DNA of 64,000 bases. Origin: Polychytrium aggregatum. Taxonomy: Eukaryota > Chytridiomycota > Chytridiomycetes > Polychytriales. Every line of letters begins with the position of its first letter. The stretch's first letter is position 1. Position numbers and translations under genes: made by a program. The notes below the pieces were generated by a model. It was not told where the DNA came from. It made no database searches and was given only the letters and a program-made list of their open reading frames with translations. This document shows, one piece after another, positions 1-11,965 of this stretch. The stretch covers positions 124,001 to 188,000 of the forward strand of contig NW_026516252.1 in NCBI RefSeq assembly GCF_025602895.1, in the 5' to 3' direction.

Positions 1-836
1 CTTGGGAGACAGCTTGAAGGACTTTTCAAAGATGAGTCCGGTCACAGCCGTGCGTATGTCGATGGCAATACTGATCATGATCTGGCTCTCTGCACCGCCG
101 ATGACGGCGGAGAGCAGGACGCAGAGGAAGAGCAGAACCGAGGTGCCATAGGGATTGGCGATGATTGCGGGCTCGCCAGAGATGCTCAGAATCACTTGGC
201 GGAGAAGGATCGGAGTGCAGACGATGCCGATTTTGTAAATGACACACATCAAGAAGCCGACGAGCCTGCGTGGGCAGATAGCGGGGTCACAGGGACTCGG
301 TTAGAGGGCGGGGCGGGCCGAGAAGCTGTCCATAGCAATGCGCTCTGGATCGATCACGGGAAGCCAGGATGCTCAGGTACCACAGGTGCAACATGGCCGG
401 GCGAGACTGGACACAGCGACCACACAGCGACCACATAGCGACCACATAGCGATCCCTTCGCTTGACAGCAAACGAACCGCCCAAGCGGGCGTTCGGCGGG
501 CCGTCCTCACCATCGACCGAGAAAGAGCCGGACGAAAACCGGGAACAGCGAGGGTGGGCGAACGCCCTTGGCGTCGGCACCTCCGTCGCCACTGGCAGCC
601 TTCTTCTGCTGGAGATAGCGGGCCAGCTGGTCGTTGAAGGGCTGGATCTGCCGAGTCAGAGACTCGGCCGTGCTCTTGGCCTTCATCACATAGAGATCTT
701 CTTCAACCAGGGGATTCTTGTAGCCGGTCTTGAGGAGCGGCGAGAGCCACATGAGAAAGAAAAAGTCCAGGGGGTTGCCGGGGGACGAGGTTGCAGCCTT
801 CTTGCCCGGCGGCTGGGCTTTGGGATCACCAGTCAT
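1..836 (-). CDS. ABCC/MRP-type ABC transporter, N-terminal part (partial)
   Basis: Exon 1 is 511-836 and exon 2 is 1-265, continuing off the left edge; the 245-bp intron (266-510) has donor GTGAGG and acceptor CGCAG and joins in frame. The start at 836 gives a hydrophilic leader followed by NPLDFFFLMWLSPLLKTGYK, the conserved stretch preceding the first ABCC transmembrane domain. Exon 2 contains two long hydrophobic segments (from FLGRWLVGFLMCVIYKIG, and around SVLLFLCVLLSAVIGGAESQ) and the family-typical run ending FEKSFKLSPK. There is no TMD0 before this region, so it resembles a short MRP. ABCC proteins export conjugated organic anions or drugs in an ATP-dependent way; the substrate cannot be read here. 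Nucleotide-binding domains lie outside the window. Confidence 0.88.
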
Positions 837-1648
837 GGAACAGACAGCCGAGAGGGATGGAGCGGGTTTGGTTGATTGGATGAGGCGGTCGCTGTGCCGA
901 CAGAACCGCAGCCGCCCCCCCGCGCTCCTTAAATACGGGCGCCAAGCCCAAATCGCTGGCCGGCACCGACCCATGCCCAGACTTTTGCCAAGGGCGGCGC
1001 CATGGAAATCACTGGCAGTAACCACGCGGTGGGACGAATGCCAGCCCCGGGGCGCAAGGCGCGTCCTTGTGCTGCACAGACGCGGGTGCGTGCGCAGCAC
1101 GTTGCACCGGATGGCGCAGACAGCGTCACACAGGTCGGGCTTCCACAGGGCGCGCAGCGGGCGCCACCCGGCAGACAAAGCCCGACGAGCCACCAGCCCA
1201 CGCAACTCAGGACGGTCGGCACAGGGGGTGCTTGTCCCGGTCCCAGAAGCGGGTGGGCAAGCAGAGCAACAAAAGAATGTACTTGTACAGCCGGCTGTTG
1301 TCAGCCCGAGCGCTCCATTCAACCAGGCCATGCCGCAACCGATCGGCATCCCAACGAAGGCGTGGCCGCCCTTGACAGGCGAGAGGGGCAGCTGGTGCGG
1401 GCTCCAGCGGAGTACACTGTTCCAGTGAAGTATATTCATCAAACAACCCATTACAGTCTGCAAGATTGAGTGCAACTGGTTGTGGCGATCGCGGGGGAGG
1501 GACGGTTGGTACAAAGACTATTTTTTGAGGAAGTGGAAGGGGGATTGACTGACAGCACCGAGGTCGCGCAGCGGCTCAAGCACATTCAGTTGGTTCGGAT
1601 CAAAGCTCATGGCCAAATAATCACAGGTTCGAGGGACTGGCATGAGCC
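837..1648. other. Divergent-side spacer, no gene seen
   Basis: Between the ABC transporter start and the 3' end of the next minus-strand gene I see only frame-shadow ORFs without conserved motifs. The right part must hold the 3' UTR of the 1649-3032 gene. Confidence 0.5.
928..935 (-). promoter_or_regulatory. TATA-like box of the ABC transporter
   Basis: The minus strand reads TATTTAAG about 95 nt upstream of the ATG at 836. This is a position call only. Confidence 0.4.
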
Positions 1649-3032
1649 TTACGCGCAGTAGTAGAAATCCTCGATGCAGCTGGTGCCGCTGGAGCAGACC
1701 TTCAGCTGGGCCCAGTTGCCGTGGAAGCAGTGGAGAACGTCGTTCTTGTTGCCACAGGCAAACTTGGGACCGCCAGCACAGGAGCTACCCTTGCTAGGCT
1801 TGGCGCTGAAGTCACCGGGGGTGGTGGTGGCAACAGGGGCGGGATCTGTGGTGGTGGCAACAGGAGCGGGGCCGGTGGTGGTGACGACCGGTCCAGGGCC
1901 GCTGGACTGCGAGGGCTGGACACCGGTGGGTGCATAGCAGCCGTTGTGGGAGTTGGACCACTGCTTCTGGACGATATAGCTCTTGCCGTCGGTGCCGTAG
2001 ACGGTGGCCTGCTGGGCATTGCAGAGATCACCGATCTCGCCGTTGGCCTCATTGTACCAGGCAATGGGAGCAGCAATGGTGCTGCCGGTGGCGACACCGA
2101 CAGCGGCATCGGTCAGAGCCTCGACGAGTTCGTGGGACGAGACGGACTGGAGGTTGTTGAGAGTCGAGGGGTTGCTACCGCAGCCACCAGCGCAAGAGCC
2201 ACCCTGGTCGGGCATGACACCGTAGTAGAGGTACTTGGTCGAGCTGATGTCGGAGACATCGATGGTGCCGTGGTAGGCGCAGAACTGGACACAGGACGAG
2301 TCGGAGCCCATGGAGATGGAGTATCCAGGAGCAAAGTGGATGGGGTAGTAGGTGTTGGTGGTGGGCTTGAGGGTACCGCTCTGGACAAGGCCGCGGAGCC
2401 AGGTCTGCAATGAAGAGGGGTATATGCAAGCCAGTTAGTAACAGCGTGTGAGATGTCGCTGGAACTGTCACAGGCAGAGCAAGCAGTTCGGATCGAGTAA
2501 TGTAGTGAATCGAGGGTGCCCGAGCGAGTGGGAATCATCGCTCAATTGGGTGCAATACAAGCCAACACAGCGCGAACAGGAAGCATACCTTGATGTTGTC
2601 ATCGGTGGTGGAGGTGCTGAGGCCAGAGTTCTGGGTGATCGAGCCCGAGAAGGTGCCGGTGCCGATGTTCTGGGTGGGGGTGTTGTACTCGGAGAGCCAG
2701 CTGATGTAGGGAGAGCCAACGATGGCACCGTAGAAGGTATCCATCTCGTTCTGGTAGTTGACGTTGCCGCCGTAGTAGATGGGGTGGACGTCGATGTTGG
2801 CGATGACCGGGCCGCCGTAGTAGGTCAGGCCGTTGGACGAGGCAGCGGCAATCTCCTCGACCTTGGGGGCAGGGAAGATGCCGTCCTTGTAGTGGATACC
2901 CTTCTGGCGAATGGCAGGCTTGGTGGGAGCAACGACGGGCTTGTGGGGGACGGTGTTCTTGCGCTTGGGAGCAGCCGAGGCAGCTCCGGCGAGGGCAAGG
3001 AGCAGGACAACAGAGGACTTGAGCGAGAGCAT
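1649..3032 (-). CDS. Secreted HELVE-motif protein with C-terminal CBM19-like cysteine domain
   Basis: Exons are 2589-3032 and 1649-2404 (intron 2405-2588, donor GTATGC, acceptor TTGCAG, phase 0), giving 399 aa. The start at 3032 was chosen because it opens a classic signal peptide (MLSLKSSVVLLLALAGAASA). The middle contains YYGGPVIANIDVHPIYYGG, WLSEYNTPTQ, SSHELVEALTD and NGEIGDLCN, the pattern of a widespread secreted family with EXORDIUM-like features and a metalloprotease-like HExxE site. A TTT/PAPV linker follows. The last ~45 residues have a C-rich pattern ending GTSCIEDFYYC that resembles fungal CBM19 chitin-binding modules. The likely location is extracellular or cell wall. Protease activity is not demonstrated by the motif: the canonical third ligand is absent or altered (HELVE, not HExxH). 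Confidence 0.75.
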
Positions 3033-6032
3033 GGCTGGAGGAGGGTTGGTTAGAGTAGTGGAGAGGCGGGTGTTGCTCCAAGAGGCGGCTGGTCGAGCTC
3101 GGCGGATGTGGTGCTGGTCGAAGGAGGCTGGGAACTGCATCGGTATTTATGGCCCTCGGAACCCCATGCGGCACGCAGGATGCGAGGTGGATCCAGTTGG
3201 TCATGCGGGAGTGCAGCGGAGTGGAGGGATCACGCCCCAAATGGAGATGGTGCCGCCGAGGAAGCATCCGAATGAATGAACGCAAAGGACGGGACCCGGC
3301 GCGAGAAGCAGCAAAGTGTTTTGCCGACGGGGAAGATGCAGGCAGACGGCAGTGTGCACTTCAGTTGATGAATGGCGCTGGGTGTATTCTGTGCTGGATG
3401 TAACCAAATGGACTATTGCGGCGGTGGTCATGAGGACAGCTGGTAATCTGCTGGCGCAGCGTCCATGGCTGGCGGGTGCTGAGCCAGAGCAGCGATGCCA
3501 GACAGGGAGGGGTCGGCGGTCTGCCAGTGCGCATTGTGGAAAGCGACCGAAGGCTCGGAGGCGAGTATGTGCATGTTGGCGGACGATGCAATACGCCCCC
3601 AATGGAAAGCATCGATGGTGCAGGAGTCTAGCTGTTCCGTGATGCACGAGTTTATATGCACTCGACTCTCGACGACAACGCATGCAAGACAGCAACCTCG
3701 CTGCATGGTGTGCTGACAAACGTCGGGTGTGGGTTCGCTTACTCGATCAATGTACCAGCCCCGCAAAGATACTTACAACTGGGGATGGAATGCTGACTGG
3801 GCTGGTGAGTGTGGGGGCAGTGGAAGTGCCGCATCGATCATGTGCCAGCGTGAGAACGCGGGTGCATCTGTTCTGTCAGGCAAATGCTTCTTGGACCCGC
3901 ATCCTTGAGCCGACCGAACATGGGCACACACGCCGCCGAGCACCAGCAGCTGACGCAGGTGCCTCCCGCAAAATGCGAGCGTCCTTGGCAATCTCGCTGA
4001 CGGTTTGGATATCCAATGGCACCCCGTGACGGAAAGCGGAAAGTCTCGTGGTCATATGAGCACAGCGATATGGCTTCTGCTGAGGAATACCAATTCCGCT
4101 GGTAACGCTGTGGTGGGGGGTGGCCTGCCACGGAGCCTCCCGGAGGACGACGAGCCATGCCCAAGGCAAGGGTGGGTCGACAGCGATTGTCGACGGGCGT
4201 TCTGGACATGCACCATGGGCACCTGCCACGATGCGAGTGGTCCATTGGGGGCACAGTTATCTTTGAGAAGCGAGTTGTATTAAGCTGTTTCAAAGAGGCC
4301 GGTTGCTCCACCCGACGCATGACGGATGACTGGGGCTCGTCGGATTGGCATTGCCTCGGGTCCTCGCTCGCAGCCATGTCTTCAGAGAGCATACCGAACC
4401 GCCTCTGATTTGAGCGCGCGGGATTGATGGGCAGATTGAATCGACGCTGAGGCTGTTGACCGGCATCATGGCGATGCGTTGTCCAGCTCCGGCGCTGCTC
4501 AATCGATGCATGGATATGCGCGTATCAAGCCAATACTACGCGAGTGCTAAGCGAGTACTAAGCGAGTGCTGGGCGAATACCGGGCGAGTCAGCGCCAAGC
4601 TGTCCCAGACAGGAGCTCGGCAAACTCCCACCAGCCGCACACCAGCCGCCTGGATATGAGAGCCAATACTGCCACCGCATCGCCACACGCCAATCAAGAC
4701 GATGTCTATCACGTGTTGAGCTTGCCGGCCTGTCCCAGAGAGCCGTGTCACTGTCCGGTGGTGTGCTTTGGGCCATCCAATGCCGGCTCCGGTCGCTACT
4801 CGTCCAGAATAAGTCAATGCGCTTCAAAGTGCCTGACTGGGCCAGGGCAGACTGGCCTGGCATTGGTCGCCGCCGTTTTGTATCCGGTGCAATAGACATC
4901 CACGGTCGCATCACCCCAATTTTATGGTCTATGTTCTCGGCGATCATACGTGACTGCTGTTTAACCGGTCTGCTGATCCCTGCCGGGCTATGTATGAGAC
5001 TTGCCCGATTGGCAATGACGACTTTCGTGGCCGACATCTTCACTGCCTCGATTGCTAAACTGCAGCACCCAGAAACCCAACCTGAGCACTCCATGTCCAT
5101 TTTGCGATGGTCCTCGATCAGTTTTATGGCGCTCCTCTTGCGGGAGCACAACGGAGGATGAACATCGAGTGCTTTGAGCAGCCCCATTGTCGCCAAGCAA
5201 GGTCGCCCGAGTCGCCGCGAGTTCCGGCACTGGGCCGTCGGTCGCCAGGGCTCCTTCCACGCACACCGCTTGTTCCCACGCACCGCCCGATTCCGCACCA
5301 CCCGATCGCACACATCATAAGATCCCGCGCAGCGCCTGTCCGCCATGGTATCTGTCGGCCCCCCCCCGCCCGATTGCTTTGCGCCGCTGCGCCGCTCGGC
5401 CTCGTCTGCTGGGCAGTGTCTGCGTCGGCGACGGCATGGTGGTCCAGCAGCAGCCGGGATACAATCGATGTCCTCGCCCCTCTCGCTGCACAGAGAGAGC
5501 GCTCTCGCCGCGCATCGGCCTCGCTGCGGGTGCATGGCCTGTGTCCTCTTTGGCCAAACCCGCGACCGATCCCCATCCCATCTGTCGATCCTGGAGCCCC
5601 GCTGACCGTCGTCGCTGATACCATCGCCTTCACGAGAACACTCTTGCGGTCACCCCTCCCCCCAGGATCAGTACAGCCGCAGCAGAACGCAAGCCGTGCT
5701 GCTGTCCCGCTCGCTTGTATCAGACTTGGCCACGCCGGCTGTTCCTGGCCATTCCACCGACGTTCCGAACCATTCCATCGGCCGCTGCTGGGAGCACTGC
5801 CTTTCGGCTTCATTGTCTCGCCTCCACCTGGAACACCTCGACCTGGCCCGGACTTGGCTTTGATCATTTAACCGTCCCACCACCCCTCCCTTCCAAGCGC
5901 CAGCTACCTGTCACCTTGCAACGCTCCAAGGTCCACACCAGAGTCCCTGCTCTCAACCAGCACGATCCTAGTCGTCCGCTGCCATAGTGCCGTTCCTCTA
6001 CGATTCCCGTTGGCGTATCCGTCCTCTTCGAC
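3033..6032. other. 3-kb spacer without a supportable gene
   Basis: Apart from the TATA-like box above, I find overlapping medium ORFs in all frames (for example around 3838-4392 and 4558-5535). None has a hydrophobic signal, known motif, repeat logic or plausible splice continuation. Composition turns pyrimidine-rich towards 5300-6030, as expected ahead of the next plus-strand gene. Confidence 0.45.
3144..3150 (-). promoter_or_regulatory. TATA-like box of the secreted HELVE protein gene
   Basis: The minus strand reads ATAAATA about 112 nt upstream of the ATG at 3032. Confidence 0.4.
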
Positions 6033-9000
6033 ATGGCTGATTCGCGCGCCCGGAGACTCCCTCTGGAAATCAAGGTGCTCACCGATGAGCCGATCGTGGG
6101 CATTGCTGCCCACTTTGATGACCAGGACTTTTCCTCCATGTGCCTGACTCTCTCGCCAACCGAAGGACCATTCCATGGGGTACGTTGTGGTTTCGACATG
6201 GATTCGGTCAGAACACTCCGCCTGTATGCGTTCTGGCACCGCTCCCTCGCCAGTCCACCCTCTTTCGCTCCCTTTTGCCAGGGCCTACCGCTACTCTCTC
6301 TGTCGGCGCCCATTTGACATCAAGCACGATGGCGAAGAAGCCACCGTCGTCTGTCCAATCGATCTTCCTATGTTAACACCTACTTTCGCTCAATCCCCGC
6401 TCTACCATAGCTCCGGCTCCATTTCTCAGTCACCATTCCCGAGTCCTATCCAAAGTCTCCGCCCATCATTAAAATCTCGTCCCCCATTCCGCACCCAAAC
6501 GTCGTCGATGGCAAGCTATGCTGCGACATTCTGCTCCCGACCGATCCCGATGCCGAGAGCAACCCAGAGTACCGAGGCGGGTAAGGCGATCCCATGCAGC
6601 TGCTGCAGTGCTGAAACGATCCCATGTCGCCCGAAACGCTGGGCGTGGGCTTGTGTCGGGGGTGGAGCCAGCTCCTGCTGTCCTGCTGTCCTGCTGCCCT
6701 GCTGCCTTGCTGTCCTGCTGCCCTGCTGTCCTGCTGTCCTGCTGCTCTGCAGTCCCGCCCTCGTCCGATTCATCGTCGCGATGTCGTTGGAGCCAATGGC
6801 GTATCCTTTCGGCGACATCGATAATCTGCGGACGGTCTCAGTGGCCCTTGTGGTCTGGGTATCTGACTCGCCTTTTGCTGCAAACAGGTGGTGTCCAATG
6901 TACAGTCTGCAGAGCGTATTTCTCCAGCTGCTCAGCTTCTTCATGAGCCGGAATGGTAAGATCCGGTTGACTGTCTCCGTATGCCCGATGCATACTTGTC
7001 CAGTATCGACCACCCGTCAGCTTGTCATTGCTAGGAAGGGGAGTCTGGGCTTTATCTGTCGCAACTTTTGCAGCCATATCTCACAATCCGCCTCTCTCGC
7101 CTCCATCCACATTTCGCCATCCCTCGGCCACCCTGCCATCAATCGCCGCCGCTGCTCCTCGCAGTTGAGCAAACCAGCGGCCGCATCACCCAGGTGGTTC
7201 GACCACGGAGGGGATTCAAGTGGCAATCGGCCTCCATGACCCCGGAGCAGATCCTGTTCGAGGAGTGCCGTGCAATTCTTGTCCAATTCTCGTGCACCAA
7301 GTGTGGATACAACGACGGAGCGATGCAATCCGTATGCTCGACCTCGGAGGTAACCGAGCCCCTGGTCGAGAGCACCCCAAGCCTCCCGCAGGACAGGGCA
7401 AGGCTGCGGAAGGTCCTCGCTCGCATCAATACCAAGCCCGAGATCTGGCTGCAGATAGCGGACTGGCTCTCGGACCAAAGCATGCAGCATCTGATGCAGG
7501 CATACAAGCCCTTCAGCGACATTGCCAATGCTCACCACCTCCTGATCAAGCGGCAGCTGCGTTGCTTCTTCCTGCGGACCCCGCTGCGCGAGACCAACAG
7601 CGTTGTCCTCGGCATCGGCGTCAGGGGATACTACAAGAACAGCCCCTCCGTGCGTCCCGTCGAGTTCGATCTTCTCTCGTACGAGGCCTTTTCGCCGCCC
7701 CATCGAATCCGCACCAGCTCATGGAACGAGCGCTTCACGCATTTCTTGCCGCTGGTGCTGACCGAGTACCACTTTCGACGATCGCTGGGCGTGCTACAGG
7801 AGTTTACCGCCGCCTTTACTCACAGCGGCGAGTCGCGGCGACGTCGCAGCTTTGATCCCTTGCTTGTGGTTCAGGTGCTTCCGTTGCTGATGAACGGCTT
7901 GGTGGTGCGATTCATGAAAGAGACCAGTCCGGCGCACCCGCCTGGCTTCCATGAGCCACCAGCCCGCTCAAGCTCCGAGTCGACACTGCTTGCTGAAGAC
8001 GCTGGGGCTACGACAGATCATCTCGCCCCCGGCCAAGTCGCCAGGACAAAGTCAATGATGCATGCCTCAGAGAAAGGTAGGCTTGTTTGCGGACCACTCT
8101 GGATGCTCGATTTGGATCATTCCGTTGCGATCGGACATCCGCACCGGTGGCTTCATGACGTTTCTTGGCGGCGCATCTTTCAGCGACTGGGGGAGGGTAT
8201 TTGGTTGACCATGCGATTGCCGCTAACGCCATTGCCTTTGCGTACCTCTCCGATCTTCGATCCTCGGCTTTGTCCATCGCCATTGTAGCCCTGATCGGCT
8301 ACTTTCTCATGCTTCACTCGTTCACCCGGCTGACACTCGAGTACCCCGGCATCCTCGAATGGGTGAACAACACCATCTCGTCCTTTTTGCAGGACCCCTC
8401 GGCGCGCGACAAGTCGTTCGTCCCCAACCTCGGAGAGTTCTATGCCTACCTCAGCATCTGCGACCAGCCCGAGGACCAGTGGAGAGCTGTTATCGAGCCC
8501 GTCTTTCTCGAGACATTGTGCCGATCGGTGGTGTGGATGTTGGATCCCAAGCACGGCAACAAACCCTATCTGGCGTATCTCGAGAGCGACGACCAAGTAT
8601 CCGAGTTCCGGCTCCTCGAGACCTTCGAGAGCGCCATCACCTCGCTCCGGATGCTCATGTTCCATGCCTATCTGATCCGGGTGATATCCCGGCTGGAGAA
8701 TGCCCAGAATCTCCAGGAGCGCAACGAAATCTACATGAGCCGGTACGGATACCCGCGCCCAGCGATTCTCGCCGATCTGCAGCGAGAAGTCCAGGAGATC
8801 TACACGGTCAACAACTGGTCCCTGGCCATGAGCAAGATTGGCCTCGAGCCCATGTCCAAACTCGAGCTGTGCCGGGTCCTGAGACAAGCCATCGTCGATA
8901 GCAGGCAAAAGGACTACCACCACAGTCCGCTCCATCGATGCACGCTGCAAAAGCTGCGACTCGACGCACAAGCTGCCCGTGAGCCGTTATTCGAGTCCTC

Positions 9001-9256
9001 GTTCGACAGCGATCCGTCGCCCGAGCCGATCCGGTGGGAGACGATTCCTGGACTCGACACGCTGCGAAGCAACCAGCTGAAGATTGTGGATGAACAAACC
9101 TCCAACGGCCAGTGCCCCACTTTCTTTGTCAACCGACGACGAAACGTCCCGGGCTCTGACAGGGGCGCCGTCGACGGAAGACCATCCGAGAAGAAGGGAG
9201 ACCATGAGCGACAGAGGGGCGCCGACGACTGGGGAGGAGAAAAGCGGGGACACTGA
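6033..9256 (+). CDS. E2 ubiquitin-conjugating domain protein with long conserved C-terminal extension
   Basis: Exons are 6033-6179, 6411-6580, 6888-6955, 7165-8076 and 8289-9256; the lengths sum to 755 codons (754 aa) with every junction in frame. Residues ~1-125 form a UBC fold: PFHG, then SVTIPESYPKSPPIIKI, HPNVVDGKLCCDIL (HPN at 77-79, catalytic cysteine predicted at C86), then YRGG...YSLQSVFLQLLSFF. The remaining ~600 residues contain a possible zinc pair (CTKCGYN) and alpha-helical stretches such as RTSSWNERFTHFLPL, LLVVQVLPLLMNGLVVRFM, MHASEKALIGYFLML and FVPNLGEFYAYLSI. I do not recognise a named domain in that part, though its style matches large E2-containing proteins of protists and early fungi. 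It probably acts in ubiquitin transfer; the extension could be a substrate- or E3-like module (inference). Confidence 0.75.
6674..6756 (+). repeat. CTG/CCTG-rich microsatellite in an intron
   Basis: A run of CTGCTGTCCTGCTGCC-type units lies inside the 6581-6887 intron of the E2-like gene. Confidence 0.8.
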
Positions 9257-9572
9257 TGCGGCGCCAGAGGTCTCTGGTGTAAATCACAGGGGAGACCATG
9301 TTTTTGAGGTAGATGACCTTATTCTGGAGTATAACTCGTCCCAATCGAAATATGACACGACACCCAGTCCTTTCTTGATCTCGAATACAAGCACTTTCAT
9401 CATTTGCAACGACCATCCGCTGCTCCTGGTTTCTGCACCGCTGCACTCGGTGCCGCATGCATCTTGATCCACAGTCTGTTGTGTTTGCCCGGGGTTCCGC
9501 TCGCTGCGTCGAGATAACGGGCCAACGGATCTTTGGATCTGGATGTTGGCACGCAATGTGAGTGCATCCGCG

Positions 9573-9573
<1 letters not shown>

Positions 9574-9616
<43 letters not shown>
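9574..9616 (+). repeat. (CAACAG)n microsatellite
   Basis: About seven CAACAG units lie just downstream of the stop codon of the ATP23 gene (minus strand), so probably within its 3' UTR. Confidence 0.9.
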
Positions 9617-9617
<1 letters not shown>

Positions 9618-9670
9618 CGCCCTTTGCCTGCCCGGCTGAATTGCCTGCGGTTGTGGTTGCGGTTGCGGTG

Positions 9671-10901
9671 TCAGAGCATATGCGTATCGATATCCGAAGG
9701 GCTGAACGGGGCAGTATCGTTGACGCAGGTCGCATAGACCTCGTCGATGACTTTGGCGGCCGAGCCTGCAGGAAGGTTGGGATTGATCGAGATTGCCAGA
9801 GCTGCTCGCCGCTTGATGCATTTCTGGGTTGGGCAGACGGGAAGCCCCAAAGCAGAGCCGCAGCGGCGGTGAGCTCAGACTCTGTGGTCTCGACGGGATG
9901 GCGAGTGGGAGATGCGGAGAGCGAGAGCAAGAAGGAGGGAGCCACATCAATGGGTCGACAGAGAAGATCGAAAAGACGGACCTACCTCCATCTGCCCCTG
10001 GATGTTGAAGTTGCCTCGCTTGAGCTCGCGGGCGACGGAGCAATCGCCACTCAACAATGCCGCCCGTATTTCGGTACAGGCATGATGCCGGACATTGTTC
10101 CAGTCACAGCGGACCCGGCAATAGTCAAAGGCATGGACGAGTTCGTGGGCAAGGGTCTCGGCCATATGGCTCTTCTCCTTGAATGTGTTTTCGCACAGGA
10201 TGATCTTGGAGGGTAGAGTCGTATCGAGAAGAGAGGGAGGGCAAGGCATCCGCAAGGATAGGTAGCGAAAGCCACACGGAAGAATAGACGAGCAGTTCAG
10301 CGTGAGCGGAAAGGGCGCTGAATGAGACGCATGCAGTTTGGCGATCCACTTGATGCAAGATAGGGCCGAGCAGCTCGCTTATGGCTCGTGCTCTTGTTCG
10401 CTTCTTGGGGAGGGAGCGGGATGGATGGATGGATGGATGATCGCTTACCCCGTGTTCTGGATGGAATCCTCCAGCGCTGCCAGGGGGACAGACGGTGCAA
10501 ACCAGGTGCTGCTGGGTGAAGGGACATCCCGACTCCTTCAAAGCCTTCATGAGTTTGCCCACCCGGAAGTCTGCACAGGAGTGTGTTGTGGATCAGAGGG
10601 CATTGGATGGATGTCAATGGATGGTGATGCGATCACAGACGACGATGCGATCACAGATGATGCCCCAAACGAAGCCGCCAGCCATACCGCTGTGAGCAAT
10701 CTCGCCCTTCCACTGGGTGCACTTTGTGTGGGCCTCGCTGGTGACCGAGCGATCCAACTGGGCGGCTCCCAGCAGGCCTTGGATGTTGAGAGGCTGGACG
10801 TCGACCATGGACATGGCGAGATTGGACAGAGCATGTCTCGGAGATGCGGGGCTGGGCGAAGGAGCGGCCTTTGTGGCTGTGTCTGGCGGCGGGGGGTGCA
10901 T
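9671..10901 (-). CDS. ATP23: Mitochondrial inner-membrane metalloprotease ATP23
   Basis: Four exons: 10688-10901, 10449-10570, 9986-10204 and 9671-9823. All phases close, giving 235 aa, close to the family length. In order the protein shows a leader, KCTQWKGEIAHS, LMKALKESGCP, CPPGSAGGFHPEHG, IILCENTF, then the zinc-protease motif HELVHAFD, RHHACTEIRAALLSGDC, GNFNIQGQ, KCIKRRAALSI-like and a C-terminal VNDTAPFSP. The HExxH site and the cysteines flanking it are those of ATP23/XRCC6BP1. In yeast this protease matures Atp6 and chaperones ATP synthase F0 assembly in the intermembrane space. The ATG at 10901 is the first in frame; an internal start a little downstream is possible. The acceptor before IILCEN is AAG rather than CAG/TAG. 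Confidence 0.92.
10420..10439 (+). repeat. (GGAT)n microsatellite
   Basis: About five GGAT units, located in an ATP23 intron. Confidence 0.8.
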
Positions 10902-11714
10902 TCCTTTGCCTTCTCGGCCCTCATCGTGGCAGTTGATCGTGGCAGTTGATCGTGGCAGTCGGTCACTGCAGCTGACCCGGGCATTTGATCGCCCCGTCGA
11001 TCTGCCAACGCACCCACATGAGTCACCTCTCTGCTCGCAGAATCGTCTGGAACGCCACCGCAGCGCGGGATCAGCCGGGATCAGCCGGGATCGGCCGGGA
11101 TCGGCTGTGGCCTGATCACAGGGCCGGTGCCCTGGATGCGTCCCCGCATTGGCCGGCCATGTTCCCCGGGCTCTGATGGACTCGATGGGCCATCGGGCCG
11201 CATCGGGGCCAGTTCATGGTCCGCATCCGCGTCGGCGTTCATGGCTGGCACTGCTCTGTTGCTATTCATATCCAGCGGCGATACCCTGTCGATGCCCATC
11301 TTCGTCCCTGTCGGTTTACAACAATGCCATTCACAACACGCCGGCTCGGGTATCGCCCACCCATCGGAAATGCAGGGACCAGGCCTTTCTGCCCCTTGTC
11401 ACAGGACCGGCCCCGTCGATGTTTGTTGACCCAACATGGATGCATCGCGCAATCCCACCCGTGTGGTTGTGTCTCCGAGCAAGGCCTGATCGGCTCAGCC
11501 GACCAGCCCCGGCTGCTCACGGCAATCAATATTGCTCACCCGCTATACTGTTGACGTCCCCCACAGCCGCCATGTGCCCTCTTCCCCGTGTCTCCTGCTC
11601 CTGGCGGCCTCGTGGGGGCTCAGCATATTGCCGCCACCATTTTCCTTTGGATCCGCAGATTGTGCCTTGTGTCGTGGCTGCAGGTCGCTGCTGATCGCGG
11701 CCGGGCTTGCACCC

Positions 11715-11721
11715 TATAAAG
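11715..11721 (+). promoter_or_regulatory. TATA box of the orphan gene
   Basis: TATAAAG about 250 nt upstream of the ATG at 11966, followed by a pyrimidine-rich leader. Confidence 0.6.
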
Positions 11722-11856
11722 CGTCACGCCTCATTCCGCCCCATCCCTTTTCGCCAACATACCCAAGTCTCTTCTCCAAAACTACACCAGAATAAAGCCA
11801 ACAACCCGAGAACCTCCAGAGCCTTCCTTCTCTGCCACGCCAAAAGTCTGCACTAC

Positions 11857-11919
11857 TCACCTCACCATCTCCACTGCTCACCTCACCATCTCCACTGCTC
11901 ACCTCACCATCTCCACTGC
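11857..11919 (+). repeat. 21-bp tandem repeat in a 5' leader
   Basis: Three copies of CTCACCTCACCATCTCCACTG lie between the TATA box and the start codon of the orphan gene. Confidence 0.85.
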
Positions 11920-11965
11920 TACTCCCAGTAGCCCGCACACTTGCTTCCCCCCCCGCAAAGTAACC

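Larger units (their letters stand above)
10902..11965. other. Bidirectional promoter region between ATP23 and orphan gene
   Basis: The two genes diverge here. No coding feature is convincing. A TATA box and a 21-bp triplicated repeat towards the right belong to the plus-strand gene and are listed separately. Confidence 0.5.

Noticed and set aside
26-247. Minus-strand 73-codon ORF
   Set aside because: It is a shadow of ABC transporter exon 2, which is open in a neighbouring frame with clear membrane segments.
4558-5535. A 325-codon minus-strand ORF
   Set aside because: Composition and overlap with equally long ORFs on the other strand indicate chance openness in GC-rich DNA.
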